Source: a virus | Length of the DNA: 20,653 bases | Direction: 5' to 3' (one strand) | IMG/VR virus record: IMGVR_UViG_3300009431_000574 | Location: 1-20,653 of that record | Shown here: piece after piece, positions 12,391 through 20,653 of the stretch | How positions within the stretch are numbered: position 1 is the first letter of the stretch | Layout: each line of letters starts with the position of its first letter | The notes under the pieces: model-generated | Database searches by the model: none | What the model was told of the DNA's origin: nothing | The model's input: only the letters and a program-made list of their open reading frames with translations | Made by a program: the position numbers and the translations under genes

Positions 12391-14945
12391 TGGCAAGAGA
12401 ACTGAAGTGGAAATTAATTGTTGACACGAAGCAAGGAAAGCTTTCCCTTGACAGATTTAGAGCATCCCAGGACAAGGTAACAAAGAGCATGAAAAAGTCT
12501 GGAGTGCAAGCAGGCAGAACAAGTAAAAGAATGGGCTCTTTGAAAAAGATGGTTGTTGGGCTTGCTGGCACTGCTGGACTTCTGATGCTTAGTAAGAGTT
12601 TTTTGAAAGCAGCAGATACAGCAGAACAGTATGGGGTTAGACTGGAAGTTCTTTTGAGATCACAGAAGGAAGGTAATCGTTTATTTAAGGATATGGCTGA
12701 ATTTGCCTCCCGAGTTCCTTTTCAGTATGAGGAAATTATGGGAGCAGCTACTCAGCTTGCTGGTGTGATGAAGGGTGGTGTGGATGAGATTAAGGAATGG
12801 ATGCCTTTGATTGGTGATCTTGCTGCTGCCTCTGGATTACAGATTGAGCTTGCCACTGGACAGGTAATCAGAATGCTTAGTGCTGGTTCTGGTGCTGCCA
12901 GATTATTCAGGCAAAGAGGTATTCTTGCTATGCTGGGATTTCAAGCTGGAGTTGCCACAAGTGCATCTGAGACTCGGAGAATTTTGAGAGAGTCCTGGGA
13001 AAAGACAGATAGCCAGTTTAGAGGAGCTACTGCAAAATTAGCCAAGACTTGGAAAGGGGCCACTTCAATGATGGGAGATAAGTGGTTCAAATTTAGAACG
13101 ATGTTAATGGATTCAGGCCCATTTGACTTTCTAAAATCTGGTATTCTCGTCGTTAACGAGGAATTTGATAAAGCAGTTGAATCTGGTAAAATGCAGAAGT
13201 GGGCAGATGATCTTGGTGGAGCGATAATTAGGATTACCAAAACTGTTTTGCTGGGAGTCACTGGAATAATAGATACAGTTGGGCCAATACTTGGTAAGAT
13301 AATTTCTATAATTTACAATACTATTAAAGAAATGCCTCCTTGGGTTAGGGAACTTGGAATACTTGGATTTTTATTATTTGGAATAAAGGGAGCGGCCACT
13401 ATTGGTTTATTATCAGCAGCTATAACAGAGATAAAAAAATTAAATGAATCTGAGGAAGTCCTCATTAAGGATTTGGAAACTGCTGAAAAGGTTTTAGTAG
13501 GATATAATAAAGAATTGAAACAACTTCAAGGCAATTACAAAGATTTAAGTTTAGTAGAAAAGGCTGATATTTTCTTGAGTGGGGGATTAGAAAGAGAAAT
13601 TCAGAATCAAGAAGAATTAGTAAATAAGCAAATTACTCTTGTAGATAAATACAAAGGGAAGCTTGCAGAATTGTATCCAGAAGGAGCCGGAAAGGAATAT
13701 TTAGCTTTCCAAATAGATGTTGAAATTGAAGGAGAAGAGCAATTTAGTTTCCTTAAAGGTATGGGGGATCTCCTTGGAGTAGAAGAAGGTACACTCACTA
13801 AAACTTTAAGAAAGATTATAAAAGAGTTTGAAGAGGCTATGGAAAGAATTAGGGAAGCAGATAAAGAAGTAAAACCCCCTGATTTATCTTCTGTAAGAAA
13901 TCAAATGATATTAGAGGCAGAGGCATTGGCTGGAGATTTAGATGCAATACAAACAATGAAGCAACAAGATGAAGTTGCAAAATTAGAATCCCATTTTGGA
14001 GACTTGGCTTTAAAGTATCAGCAACAAGGTTTAAAGGATATTGATCTTACTGAACAACTTGAAAAGGGTAAAGCTGAAATAAGAAAGAAATTTCGGAAGA
14101 TAGAATTGGATGAACAAACAGAGAAAGCTCAGGAGCTTTATGATTTAGAATTGACATATACTCAATTATCTGTTCAAAATATGGAAGATGGTTCAATTAA
14201 ACAAGATGCCTTAGCTGAAATTGCAAAAAATAAAGAGGATGATAGATATAGAGAGGCTTTGCAAACTTTAAATGAGCAACTTGAAAACAAAGTGATTGTT
14301 GCAGAAGAATATAGAAGAATAACAGAAACATTAGAGGGTATTCACCAAGAAAAACTGAATGAAATTGAAAAAGAAGGGGTGGAAAAAAGAACATCATTAG
14401 AAAAATCAAGACTTGATAGCATTAAAACATTAGTTGGGGATTATGCTTCTCTTTATAGAGATATGGCTCAAGCTGGCATTGGTGGGTTAAAGGAGAGTTT
14501 TGATCTTTATAAAGCTTTTGCAGGAGCAGAGGGCATAATTGCTGCTTATGGTGCTTATTTAAAGGGATTGGAGAAAGGCGGCCCAGTAATGGCTTATGCT
14601 AATCTTGCATTAGGTCTGGCAAAAGTAGCTTTAATCAATGCCCAACAACCTCCCTCCTTTGATCAGGGAGGAATATCAACCAAACCCGGTGTTTATTATT
14701 CAGGAGTGCCAGAAGCTCATATTCCACTAAAAAGTGGAAAAGTACCAGTGGATATATCTGGAGGGGAAAGACCTACTATAATAAATGAATTTCACATAGA
14801 AGGAAATACGTTTTTGGATCAACAAACATTACAAGAAAATATGGCTGTGATAGCAGATACAATATCAAAACAAAATGCTCCTGGAGCAATTGTGGAGAAT
14901 TATCTTAATGATGGAATTGTTAGAACTATTTTAGGAGGAAGGTAA
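12390..14945 (+). CDS. Tape measure protein
   Basis: This 851-residue protein sets tail length and is probably packed inside the tube. The N-terminus is basic ('KVTKSMKKSGVQAGRTSKRM', 29-48), followed by a hydrophobic segment (52-70) and a tape-measure-type domain with 'EYGVRL'-like and 'GAATQLAGVMKGGVDEI' blocks (about 80-240). Hydrophobic stretches lie at about 278-347, then a long charged helical/coiled-coil region (about 350-700). The C-terminus has 'DQGGISTKPGVYYSGVPEA' and 'IPLKSGKVPV' (about 757-785), a motif common at tape measure ends. At about 0.15 nm per residue the tail would be near 130 nm. Start ATG 12390 overlaps the GT stop. From roughly 13430 on, leucine becomes mostly TTA and the DNA more AT-rich, a possible sign of mosaic exchange. 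Confidence 0.9.
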   Translation: MARELKWKLIVDTKQGKLSLDRFRASQDKVTKSMKKSGVQAGRTSKRMGSLKKMVVGLAGTAGLLMLSKSFLKAADTAEQYGVRLEVLLRSQKEGNRLFKDMAEFASRVPFQYEEIMGAATQLAGVMKGGVDEIKEWMPLIGDLAAASGLQIELATGQVIRMLSAGSGAARLFRQRGILAMLGFQAGVATSASETRRILRESWEKTDSQFRGATAKLAKTWKGATSMMGDKWFKFRTMLMDSGPFDFLKSGILVVNEEFDKAVESGKMQKWADDLGGAIIRITKTVLLGVTGIIDTVGPILGKIISIIYNTIKEMPPWVRELGILGFLLFGIKGAATIGLLSAAITEIKKLNESEEVLIKDLETAEKVLVGYNKELKQLQGNYKDLSLVEKADIFLSGGLEREIQNQEELVNKQITLVDKYKGKLAELYPEGAGKEYLAFQIDVEIEGEEQFSFLKGMGDLLGVEEGTLTKTLRKIIKEFEEAMERIREADKEVKPPDLSSVRNQMILEAEALAGDLDAIQTMKQQDEVAKLESHFGDLALKYQQQGLKDIDLTEQLEKGKAEIRKKFRKIELDEQTEKAQELYDLELTYTQLSVQNMEDGSIKQDALAEIAKNKEDDRYREALQTLNEQLENKVIVAEEYRRITETLEGIHQEKLNEIEKEGVEKRTSLEKSRLDSIKTLVGDYASLYRDMAQAGIGGLKESFDLYKAFAGAEGIIAAYGAYLKGLEKGGPVMAYANLALGLAKVALINAQQPPSFDQGGISTKPGVYYSGVPEAHIPLKSGKVPVDISGGERPTIINEFHIEGNTFLDQQTLQENMAVIADTISKQNAPGAIVENYLNDGIVRTILGGR

Positions 14946-15319
14946 TGGCGGCTGATGATTTTACAATTACTCCGACTTGGGTATACCCTATACGTATAAG
15001 TTTTAATAATGTAATTACAGTGTCAGAATCTTTGAAAAAAGATTACCAGAATATCGCTGATATTCCCACAGAACGATTTAGAATTGTATGGAGAGGTCTA
15101 TCTGATGCTAATGCAGAATTAATATATGAGCATTATAAATCTCGTTATGCAGGATATGATGATTTTGCTTGGAAGGCTGCAAATATACCTTCTTATATAA
15201 ATGACATTCTTGATTTAGGAGGAGCAGATTTGACAGGAAGATGGATTGATGAATCATGGAAAGCTACCCCAAAAGCAAATTCTTGGGATATAGAATTGAT
15301 ATTTGAAAAAGCACAATAA
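14945..15319 (+). CDS. Minor tail protein, gpM-like tail-tip protein
   Basis: This 124-residue protein lies directly after the tape measure gene, where lambda has gpM. Its layout fits gpM/distal-tail type proteins: an initial strand 'YPIRISFNNVITVSES', then 'RIVWRGLSDANAELIYEHYK' (47-66) with the Trp and helix that such proteins use in ring formation, 'GYDDFAWKAA', and 'RWIDESWKA' near the end followed by 'WDIELIFEKAQ'. It probably forms the ring joining the tail tube to the tip complex. Start ATG 14945 overlaps the tape measure stop, with GGAGGAAGG just upstream. Confidence 0.72.
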   Translation: MAADDFTITPTWVYPIRISFNNVITVSESLKKDYQNIADIPTERFRIVWRGLSDANAELIYEHYKSRYAGYDDFAWKAANIPSYINDILDLGGADLTGRWIDESWKATPKANSWDIELIFEKAQ

Positions 15320-15328
15320 GGAGAAAAA

Positions 15329-16249
15329 ATGCCAAGAGATATTCCTGGAGGACTGGTAACCCAAATCGATGCTGATCAGAGAAGACCAGTAATATTATTG
15401 GAATTAGGGTTATCAACTACAATACGATTTGCAGTATCAAGAAATAATATTGTATTTGATGGCAACACCTATACAGCAAAGAAAGTTACTTTTGGAAGTA
15501 TTGGGAGATCGATGGGGGGGACAGTTGGGAGAGTGACTTTGAAATTTGACAATGTTGCAAAGGATATGGCAGCTTATGCAAATGCAATTGATTTTGAAGG
15601 CAAATCCATTACCATCAAAAGAATTTTTCTTGATGATTATGATTCAGCAACAGATTATGTTGGATTATTTGAAGGTACTTTAGAAAGACCATCATCTATT
15701 GATCAGCAGTGGCTGACAGTTACAGCAATATCAGGGAAAGACTTATCGAGAAATGCTTTGACAAGAAGATATCAAAAGTTATGTTCACTGACTTTTGGGG
15801 GAAGCCTTTGTAATCAAGATTCACTTGCAGATCTTTCTTCTTTGACTGCAACAGGAACAGCAGATTCAGGCTCTACAACTACATTGGTAGATAATGCTCT
15901 AACTGAAGAGGCTGATTATTGGAATTATGGAGATATTAAAATAACAATTTCAGGTATCCCCTATCATAGGATTGTGAAAGATTTTGATGCTGCCAATGAT
16001 GAGATTACTTGGGATGTTGGTTTGCCTGTTGCTGTTTCCTCTGGTGATACATATACAGTTTATAAGGGGTGCAAGAAGAATTGGGATACTTGTTTAGGTA
16101 ATAGTACTTTTGGGCCAAGCGCAGATAATTCAGCTAATTATGGGGGTTTCCTTCATATTGGTGAAATTGCTGGGCCTTCCCAAAGACCTTGGGGAAGGAG
16201 AGAGCCTCGTCATACAGGTGATAAGTCGGACAGGAGGGTAAGGAAATAA
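15329..16249 (+). CDS. Minor tail protein, gpL/BR0599-like, putative Fe-S protein
   Basis: This 306-residue protein fits the phage BR0599/DUF2163 group related to lambda gpL. The N-terminal part (1-145) is beta-rich, with 'LLELGLSTTIRFAVS' and 'VGRVTLKFDNVAKDMAAYA'. The C-terminal part has cysteines at 152, 161, 248 and 255, i.e. CX8C and CX6C. The segments are 'KLCSLTFGGSLCNQD' and 'YKGCKKNWDTCLGN', followed by 'ANYGGFLHIG'. Lambda gpL binds a [4Fe-4S] cluster through four cysteines in this arrangement, so an Fe-S cluster is expected here. The 86 residues between the pairs form a small beta domain. It sits between the gpM-like protein and the tip complex genes. The start ATG has AAGGAG upstream. 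The end 'RREPRHTGDKSDRRVRK' is unusually basic. Confidence 0.8.
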   Translation: MPRDIPGGLVTQIDADQRRPVILLELGLSTTIRFAVSRNNIVFDGNTYTAKKVTFGSIGRSMGGTVGRVTLKFDNVAKDMAAYANAIDFEGKSITIKRIFLDDYDSATDYVGLFEGTLERPSSIDQQWLTVTAISGKDLSRNALTRRYQKLCSLTFGGSLCNQDSLADLSSLTATGTADSGSTTTLVDNALTEEADYWNYGDIKITISGIPYHRIVKDFDAANDEITWDVGLPVAVSSGDTYTVYKGCKKNWDTCLGNSTFGPSADNSANYGGFLHIGEIAGPSQRPWGRREPRHTGDKSDRRVRK

Positions 16250-16251
16250 AA

Positions 16252-16662
16252 ATGGTTATTAGAATTCTAACAGAGCCACAAGAAGTTTTAAAGATCATAA
16301 ATTTAGAAGACGATCCCCAGGATTTTATGATGGGGAATAAAGATGAGTGGATTCAATGGCTTGTACAACAAACAAAAGAAAATTCAAAAATTATAATTTG
16401 GGGAGCTTATGAGGAGGAGGAATTAGTAGGGTATCTTGTTTTGATGGATGGAAGAATACCACCTTTATCTTATCATGCTTTTATAATGTATGTTTATTCT
16501 GGAATGCTAACAGAAAATAATAAAGAAGCTTTTAGGGAGATAATTAATTGGTGTAAGAAAAGAGATATTCGAAAGATTATGATTGGAACAAAAACACCAA
16601 AAGTAATGGAGAAATATGGATTTAAAAAAAGTGATACGATATCTATGATGATGGAGTTATAA
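16252..16662 (+). CDS. GNAT-like acetyltransferase-fold protein in the tail module
   Basis: This 136-residue protein has the order of strands and helices of the GNAT fold: 'KIIIWGAYEEEELVGYLVLM' (44-63) as the central hairpin, a helix 'NNKEAFREIINWCKK', a strand 'IRKIMIGTK' and the terminal 'VMEKYGFKKSDTISMMMEL' (about 118-136), a typical GNAT ending. The acetyl-CoA loop (Q/R-x-x-G-x-G/A) before the helix is not evident; the sequence there is 'GMLTENNKEA'. It may therefore be inactive or divergent. It occupies the position where lambda encodes gpK, a peptidase-like protein, but no NlpC/P60 or JAB motif is present. Its start follows the gpL-like stop by two bases, and its stop overlaps the J-like start. 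Confidence 0.65.
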   Translation: MVIRILTEPQEVLKIINLEDDPQDFMMGNKDEWIQWLVQQTKENSKIIIWGAYEEEELVGYLVLMDGRIPPLSYHAFIMYVYSGMLTENNKEAFREIINWCKKRDIRKIMIGTKTPKVMEKYGFKKSDTISMMMEL

Positions 16663-19600
16663 TGTCAGACTTTTCTCAATTTACAGAAGAATCTTTTGGT
16701 TTTACTGCTGGTCAGTTAATTGGAGGAACTGTTGGAGCCGTGGTTGGTTTTTTTATTCCTGGAGTTGGGCCAGGCTTGGGAGCAGCAATTGGATATGCAA
16801 TTGGAGGATTAATTGATCCACCAAACTATTCTCCCACATATGACTTTGTTGGGAATACTGTCTCTGAAGATTTACCGATCCCTATATGTTATGGAACTTG
16901 TAAGATTGGTGGAAATGTAGTAAGAGTAAAATCAGATTCAAGTGGTGAATTAAAATTAGCAATTGTCCATTGCCAAGGAGAGATAAATGCTTATGATACA
17001 GTTTGGGTAAATGATGTTGAGTGGGCAAGTCTTGATACAGACATAACGAAATCTGTTGATCATTTTACAGGAACAGCATCACAAGCAGCAGATACAACAA
17101 GATGGGGAGCAAATCCTGCTAACAGAGTTTCATCTTTTCGTAGACTTGCGTATTCATCATTCACTCTTGAGCAGCATGAACAAATTGGTGGAAATCCTGT
17201 AATTTTAGTAAAAATAGATGCTAAAAAATGTTATCCTATTGGTGGTGGAGCAACTGTATTTTCCAGAAGTCCTGCTGATATCTTATATGATTATTTGGTG
17301 GCAGTAGATGGTTATAGTGATGCTGAAATAGATGCTACTTCTTTTGGTAATTTGCAAACTTACTGTGATGCTGTTCCCACAGGAGGATCAACAGCCAGAT
17401 ATCTTTTTGATTATATTTTTGATGCGGAAATTACAAGTCATGATGCAAAAAAACTTATTTGTGCTTCTTTTCATGGAAATTTAATAAAAAGTCAAGGAAA
17501 GATAAAAGTAGTTTGGGATGCTGCGAAAAACTCTTCTCATGCATTTACAAAAGATAATATTGTAAAGGGTACATTTTCTTGGAAACAACCTCCCAGATAT
17601 AATGTTGTAAGGATTCATTATATTAACAGTACAAATAATGAATATAAGAGGGACTTAGTTGAAATAAAAGATCGTTCTGCTATTGCTCTTAATGGAGAGA
17701 TTCCATTTGAGCAAACTTGTTACTTTATTACTGATCCAGAGAATGCAAGACGAAGAGCCCAATTCATCTTTGATAAATTTAAGTATACTGATTATTCTTG
17801 TACGTTGACTGGTCTCCCAGATTCACAAGATTTGGAATTATTAGATAGAGTAACAGTTACACATAAACTTCCAGGATGGACAACAAAAAGTTTTATTATA
17901 GTGGGAAGAAATGAGGATGAATATGGGAGAACTGTATTTAATTTAGATGCTTATTATGCTGGGATTTATGGCGATAATGAGGTTGGGGATCAAGAAGGAT
18001 ATGGTTCAGAACTTGATAATCCTTGGGATCAACCAGGACATTGTACAAATTTATCTTTATTAGAAAATAATTACGTGAATGAAGATGGTACTTATTATGC
18101 TACAATAACTCTGATTTATGATAGACCAGAAAATAGAATTTATTGGAGTCATGCTGATATTTATGTTAAAGAGATTGATGAAGCAGATTATCGTTTTATT
18201 GGGGTTGATACGAGTAATGGAGCTGGCTATACTATTGATATGGTTTCAGGAAGATTTAAAGTCGGATATACTATTTCTGTGAGGGTTGTTTCTGTTAATG
18301 TAAATGGGATAAGAGCTGATATATCAGGCTCTCCAACAATTACTATTACACTAATTGAACAAAAAGTGCCTCCTAATGCCATTACAGGATTGCAATTAGA
18401 AGAATCTGTTGGAATGAATCATACTGATTCTACCATCTGGAAGGGAAAAAGCTTTGCTGTTATCTGGAGAAACGCCTCTCAGACCGGAGCCTTTGGTAAT
18501 GAAACATTTGGGGAAGAGTTACATGAGTTTGGAGGAGCACAGACTGATCCCAATTGGGCAAGGGATGAAGTTGAAATCATTATAGGAGGATTGAAAAGAG
18601 GAGTTTATATAACAAGGGATTGCAGATGGGAGTACAAATGGGGAGATAGAGATGATAGGAAACTTGACCCTCATATGGTTACTGCTAATGGAACTTGTAC
18701 TCTGAGAGTAAGAAGATGGTCTGTTTGGAATCAAGCGTCAAGCTGGGTAGAATTATCAATCACTCATGCTTCACCTTCAATTGAAACTCCTTCTGCTTAT
18801 TTCATTGGCAGAGATTGTGTAGTAACTTGGGATGATGTTGATTATACAGATGATCTAAGAAACTATGGGATTGTAGTTTATTCAGATTCAGACAGATTAA
18901 TACCTATTTATTCAGCTGGAACATATGGGACTTCATGGACATTTTCTTATGATGAAAACAAAAGAGTAAATACTAATGCATTATCAACATTATACTTTAC
19001 TATTACAAAGTATAATGTATTTGGACAGACCTCTACAGCAAACACTTCTGCCACTCATGCTGCTCCTGGCGATTTTGCAGCTGCTCCCACTTTGACTGCA
19101 ATCACCGGAGGTTTAATGGTAGATTGGGTAAAAGCTTCTGAGGATTTTGTCACTGGATACGAAGTATATATTGATACCACCTCAAGTCCAACAACGAAAA
19201 GAGCCACAGTAGATAGCACATCTTATATTTGGCAAGGTGATACCAATACAAAATACTATGTTAGAATAAAAGCCATTGATGAAATGACTGCTGGTAATTA
19301 TTCTGCTGAGGCATCTGCCACAACATTATCAGCACCTTCTGGAGAAGTGGGAACTCAAGGTTGGCAGTTCGATGCCACATTTTCCTCTACTGATTATAAT
19401 ACAACAGCTTGGACAAGTGGAACAATTACATTAATGGATGGTACTACATTTTCTATTGATGCTGGGAATACCGGAAATATGGCAGCATTGACTTATATAT
19501 ATTTTGACAAGGGGACTTCTGAGACAGTATTACAGACAAGTACTACAGCAGGTGATGCTGTTGGAATTGGAAAAATATTAATAGGCGTAGCTCAGAATAA

Positions 19601-20653
19601 TGATGATGCCACAAGTGATTCTATTTTTCAGATATTCGGAGGGAAAGGTGGAGTATTACTAACTACTGAGAATCTGGCAGCCAATACAGTGACGGCAAAT
19701 GAAATATTGGCGAATACGATAACAGCTACTGAAATGAACGTATCTCAATTATCTGCTATTGCTGCGGATTTAGGAACCATTACAGCTGGAACAGTAACAG
19801 GAGCTACTATTCAAACAGCAGCAAGTGGGCAAAGAATTATAATAAGTCATTCTGATAATACTATTAAATTAAACAATTCTTCTGGGAATCAAGTTTTTCT
19901 TTTGGATGACGATATTTGGGGAGGCTTTCCGGGGATATCTTTAGGGCATGCACCAAGCAGTATAGGTGGAGTATTCCAAATTGCCAAAGATGCATTTAAT
20001 TGGAGTGTGCTCACACACGATCGCTTTGTAATGGGCTCTCAGTATAATGGGGGCGCTGTTATTGCAATTTCCCAAGTTATTAACAATCCATCTTATCCGG
20101 TTCTTTCGTTGACAAGCAATGAAACAAGTGGCTTAAGCACCATCCTTTCTTGTACACACTCATCTACAGTGGTGGCAAATATTGATAGCAATGGAAATCT
20201 TGGATTGGATGGAAAAATAGAAGCTAATGTAATTGAAGATTTTTACATAAGAGATGACCGCTTCCCCTGTAAAATGACTTTAATAAGAAACGAGCAGATG
20301 GACAACACTCTTGACATACATTCTGGAATTGCCGAGGAATTAAATGAAACAGATTTTGCTACTCATGCTAAATGGGATACGACTGGAGTAGGTAGCGATC
20401 TTGGGGGAAATTTATCGTTTATTTTTGGAGGTGGCACACTAAATGGTACGGGAGCCCAGACAGCGGTAAACAGAGTGTCTACAGGAACAAACTCAGCGGC
20501 TTATCAATTCACGTATACGGTGGCTGTTGCATTAGCTCCAGATGGTGATTTTGCCCTTACTCTGGACGACTTTCCAGCAGCTTCAACAACATTGGCCTTC
20601 ACGGCAGGGACCCATACGGTACGATTTATGAGTGCTGCGGATGCTACTGCCCA
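16662..20653 (+). CDS. J-like central tail-tip/fibre protein (partial, runs off the end)
   Basis: Open from ATG 16662 to the window end: 1330 codons without a stop. Residues about 17-51 are a Gly-rich hydrophobic segment ('GTVGAVVGFFIPGVGPGLGA'), as in gpI-type domains fused to J proteins. Residues about 55-455 form the baseplate-hub-like core, with 'LPIPICYGTCKIGGNVVR', 'EQIGGNPVILVKID' and 'FSWKQPPRYNVVRIHYI'. Four beta domains of Ig/FN3 type follow: about 459-566, 566-705, 706-804 and 804-897. A 'GTITLMDGTTFSIDAGNTG' domain precedes a J-type segment 'ANTVTANEILANTITATEMN' (about 1002-1022) and 'LGTITAGTV'. The end (about 1225-1330) looks like a carbohydrate-binding beta-sandwich starting 'ELNETDFATHAKWD'. 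It would form the tail tip, contact the host receptor and help eject DNA. Confidence 0.85.
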   Translation, partial: MSDFSQFTEESFGFTAGQLIGGTVGAVVGFFIPGVGPGLGAAIGYAIGGLIDPPNYSPTYDFVGNTVSEDLPIPICYGTCKIGGNVVRVKSDSSGELKLAIVHCQGEINAYDTVWVNDVEWASLDTDITKSVDHFTGTASQAADTTRWGANPANRVSSFRRLAYSSFTLEQHEQIGGNPVILVKIDAKKCYPIGGGATVFSRSPADILYDYLVAVDGYSDAEIDATSFGNLQTYCDAVPTGGSTARYLFDYIFDAEITSHDAKKLICASFHGNLIKSQGKIKVVWDAAKNSSHAFTKDNIVKGTFSWKQPPRYNVVRIHYINSTNNEYKRDLVEIKDRSAIALNGEIPFEQTCYFITDPENARRRAQFIFDKFKYTDYSCTLTGLPDSQDLELLDRVTVTHKLPGWTTKSFIIVGRNEDEYGRTVFNLDAYYAGIYGDNEVGDQEGYGSELDNPWDQPGHCTNLSLLENNYVNEDGTYYATITLIYDRPENRIYWSHADIYVKEIDEADYRFIGVDTSNGAGYTIDMVSGRFKVGYTISVRVVSVNVNGIRADISGSPTITITLIEQKVPPNAITGLQLEESVGMNHTDSTIWKGKSFAVIWRNASQTGAFGNETFGEELHEFGGAQTDPNWARDEVEIIIGGLKRGVYITRDCRWEYKWGDRDDRKLDPHMVTANGTCTLRVRRWSVWNQASSWVELSITHASPSIETPSAYFIGRDCVVTWDDVDYTDDLRNYGIVVYSDSDRLIPIYSAGTYGTSWTFSYDENKRVNTNALSTLYFTITKYNVFGQTSTANTSATHAAPGDFAAAPTLTAITGGLMVDWVKASEDFVTGYEVYIDTTSSPTTKRATVDSTSYIWQGDTNTKYYVRIKAIDEMTAGNYSAEASATTLSAPSGEVGTQGWQFDATFSSTDYNTTAWTSGTITLMDGTTFSIDAGNTGNMAALTYIYFDKGTSETVLQTSTTAGDAVGIGKILIGVAQNNDDATSDSIFQIFGGKGGVLLTTENLAANTVTANEILANTITATEMNVSQLSAIAADLGTITAGTVTGATIQTAASGQRIIISHSDNTIKLNNSSGNQVFLLDDDIWGGFPGISLGHAPSSIGGVFQIAKDAFNWSVLTHDRFVMGSQYNGGAVIAISQVINNPSYPVLSLTSNETSGLSTILSCTHSSTVVANIDSNGNLGLDGKIEANVIEDFYIRDDRFPCKMTLIRNEQMDNTLDIHSGIAEELNETDFATHAKWDTTGVGSDLGGNLSFIFGGGTLNGTGAQTAVNRVSTGTNSAAYQFTYTVAVALAPDGDFALTLDDFPAASTTLAFTAGTHTVRFMSAADATA
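19668..19815 (+). repeat. Short amino-acid repeat in the J-like protein
   Basis: Two tandem ten-residue units, 'ANTVTANEIL' and 'ANTITATEMN', are followed by 'VSQLSAIAADLGTITAGTVT'. The DNA copies differ, so this is an old protein-level repeat. Comparable segments in J-like proteins form the trimeric helical stalk that joins the fibronectin-like body to the receptor-binding end, and that is the probable role here. Confidence 0.55.

Noticed and set aside
1-20653. tRNA genes, CRISPR arrays, insertion sequences, attachment sites, promoters and intrinsic terminators
   Set aside because: None could be supported. Intergenic spaces are almost absent, no spaced direct repeats were seen, and no GC-rich hairpin followed by a T run was found between genes.

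Overview
This window is a piece of a tailed double-stranded DNA bacteriophage (or prophage) with a long, flexible, non-contractile (siphovirus-type) tail. Every supported gene is on the + strand. Genes are packed with ATGA or TAATG stop/start overlaps, or gaps of about 15 bases or less, and strong AGGAGG-type ribosome sites, which suggests one translationally coupled late operon. The DNA is AT-rich, arginine is mostly AGA/AGG and TGA is used as a normal stop. The tail-tip gene order (gpM-, gpL-, then J-like) is lambda-like and would fit a Gram-negative host, but the host cannot be read from the sequence.

Region 1 (1-8117) is a sugar and small-molecule modification cassette. It holds a GT-A glycosyltransferase, two related small 'EDD' glycosyltransferase-like proteins, a formyltransferase resembling sugar N-formyltransferases, a class I methyltransferase, a CgeB-like GT-B glycosyltransferase, an unknown-domain/methyltransferase fusion, a small ORF with an apparently frameshifted start, and a 605-residue protein joining a GT-B and a GT-A glycosyltransferase. 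It runs straight into the neck genes, so it sits inside the virion-structure operon. I infer that it builds and attaches a formylated and/or methylated glycan, most simply to virion proteins.

Region 2 (8117-12390) holds the neck and tail tube: a gp6-like head-tail connector, a gp10-like tail-completion protein, a putative tail terminator, two paralogous putative tail-tube proteins flanking a small acidic protein, and the tail assembly chaperone pair. The larger tube paralog carries an extra internal segment of about 155 residues. The chaperones have a canonical T_TTT_TTG -1 frameshift site at 12094-12100, followed by a small hairpin; slippage would make a 271-residue fusion.

Region 3 (12390-20653) holds the tape measure protein, a gpM-like tail-tip protein, a gpL/BR0599-like protein with the CX8C...CX6C pattern expected for an Fe-S cluster, a GNAT-like protein in the slot where lambda has the peptidase gpK, and a very large J-like tail-tip/fibre protein that runs off the window end. 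No tRNA, integrase, CRISPR array, insertion sequence or convincing terminator was seen, and no stretch over 300 bases lacks a gene.
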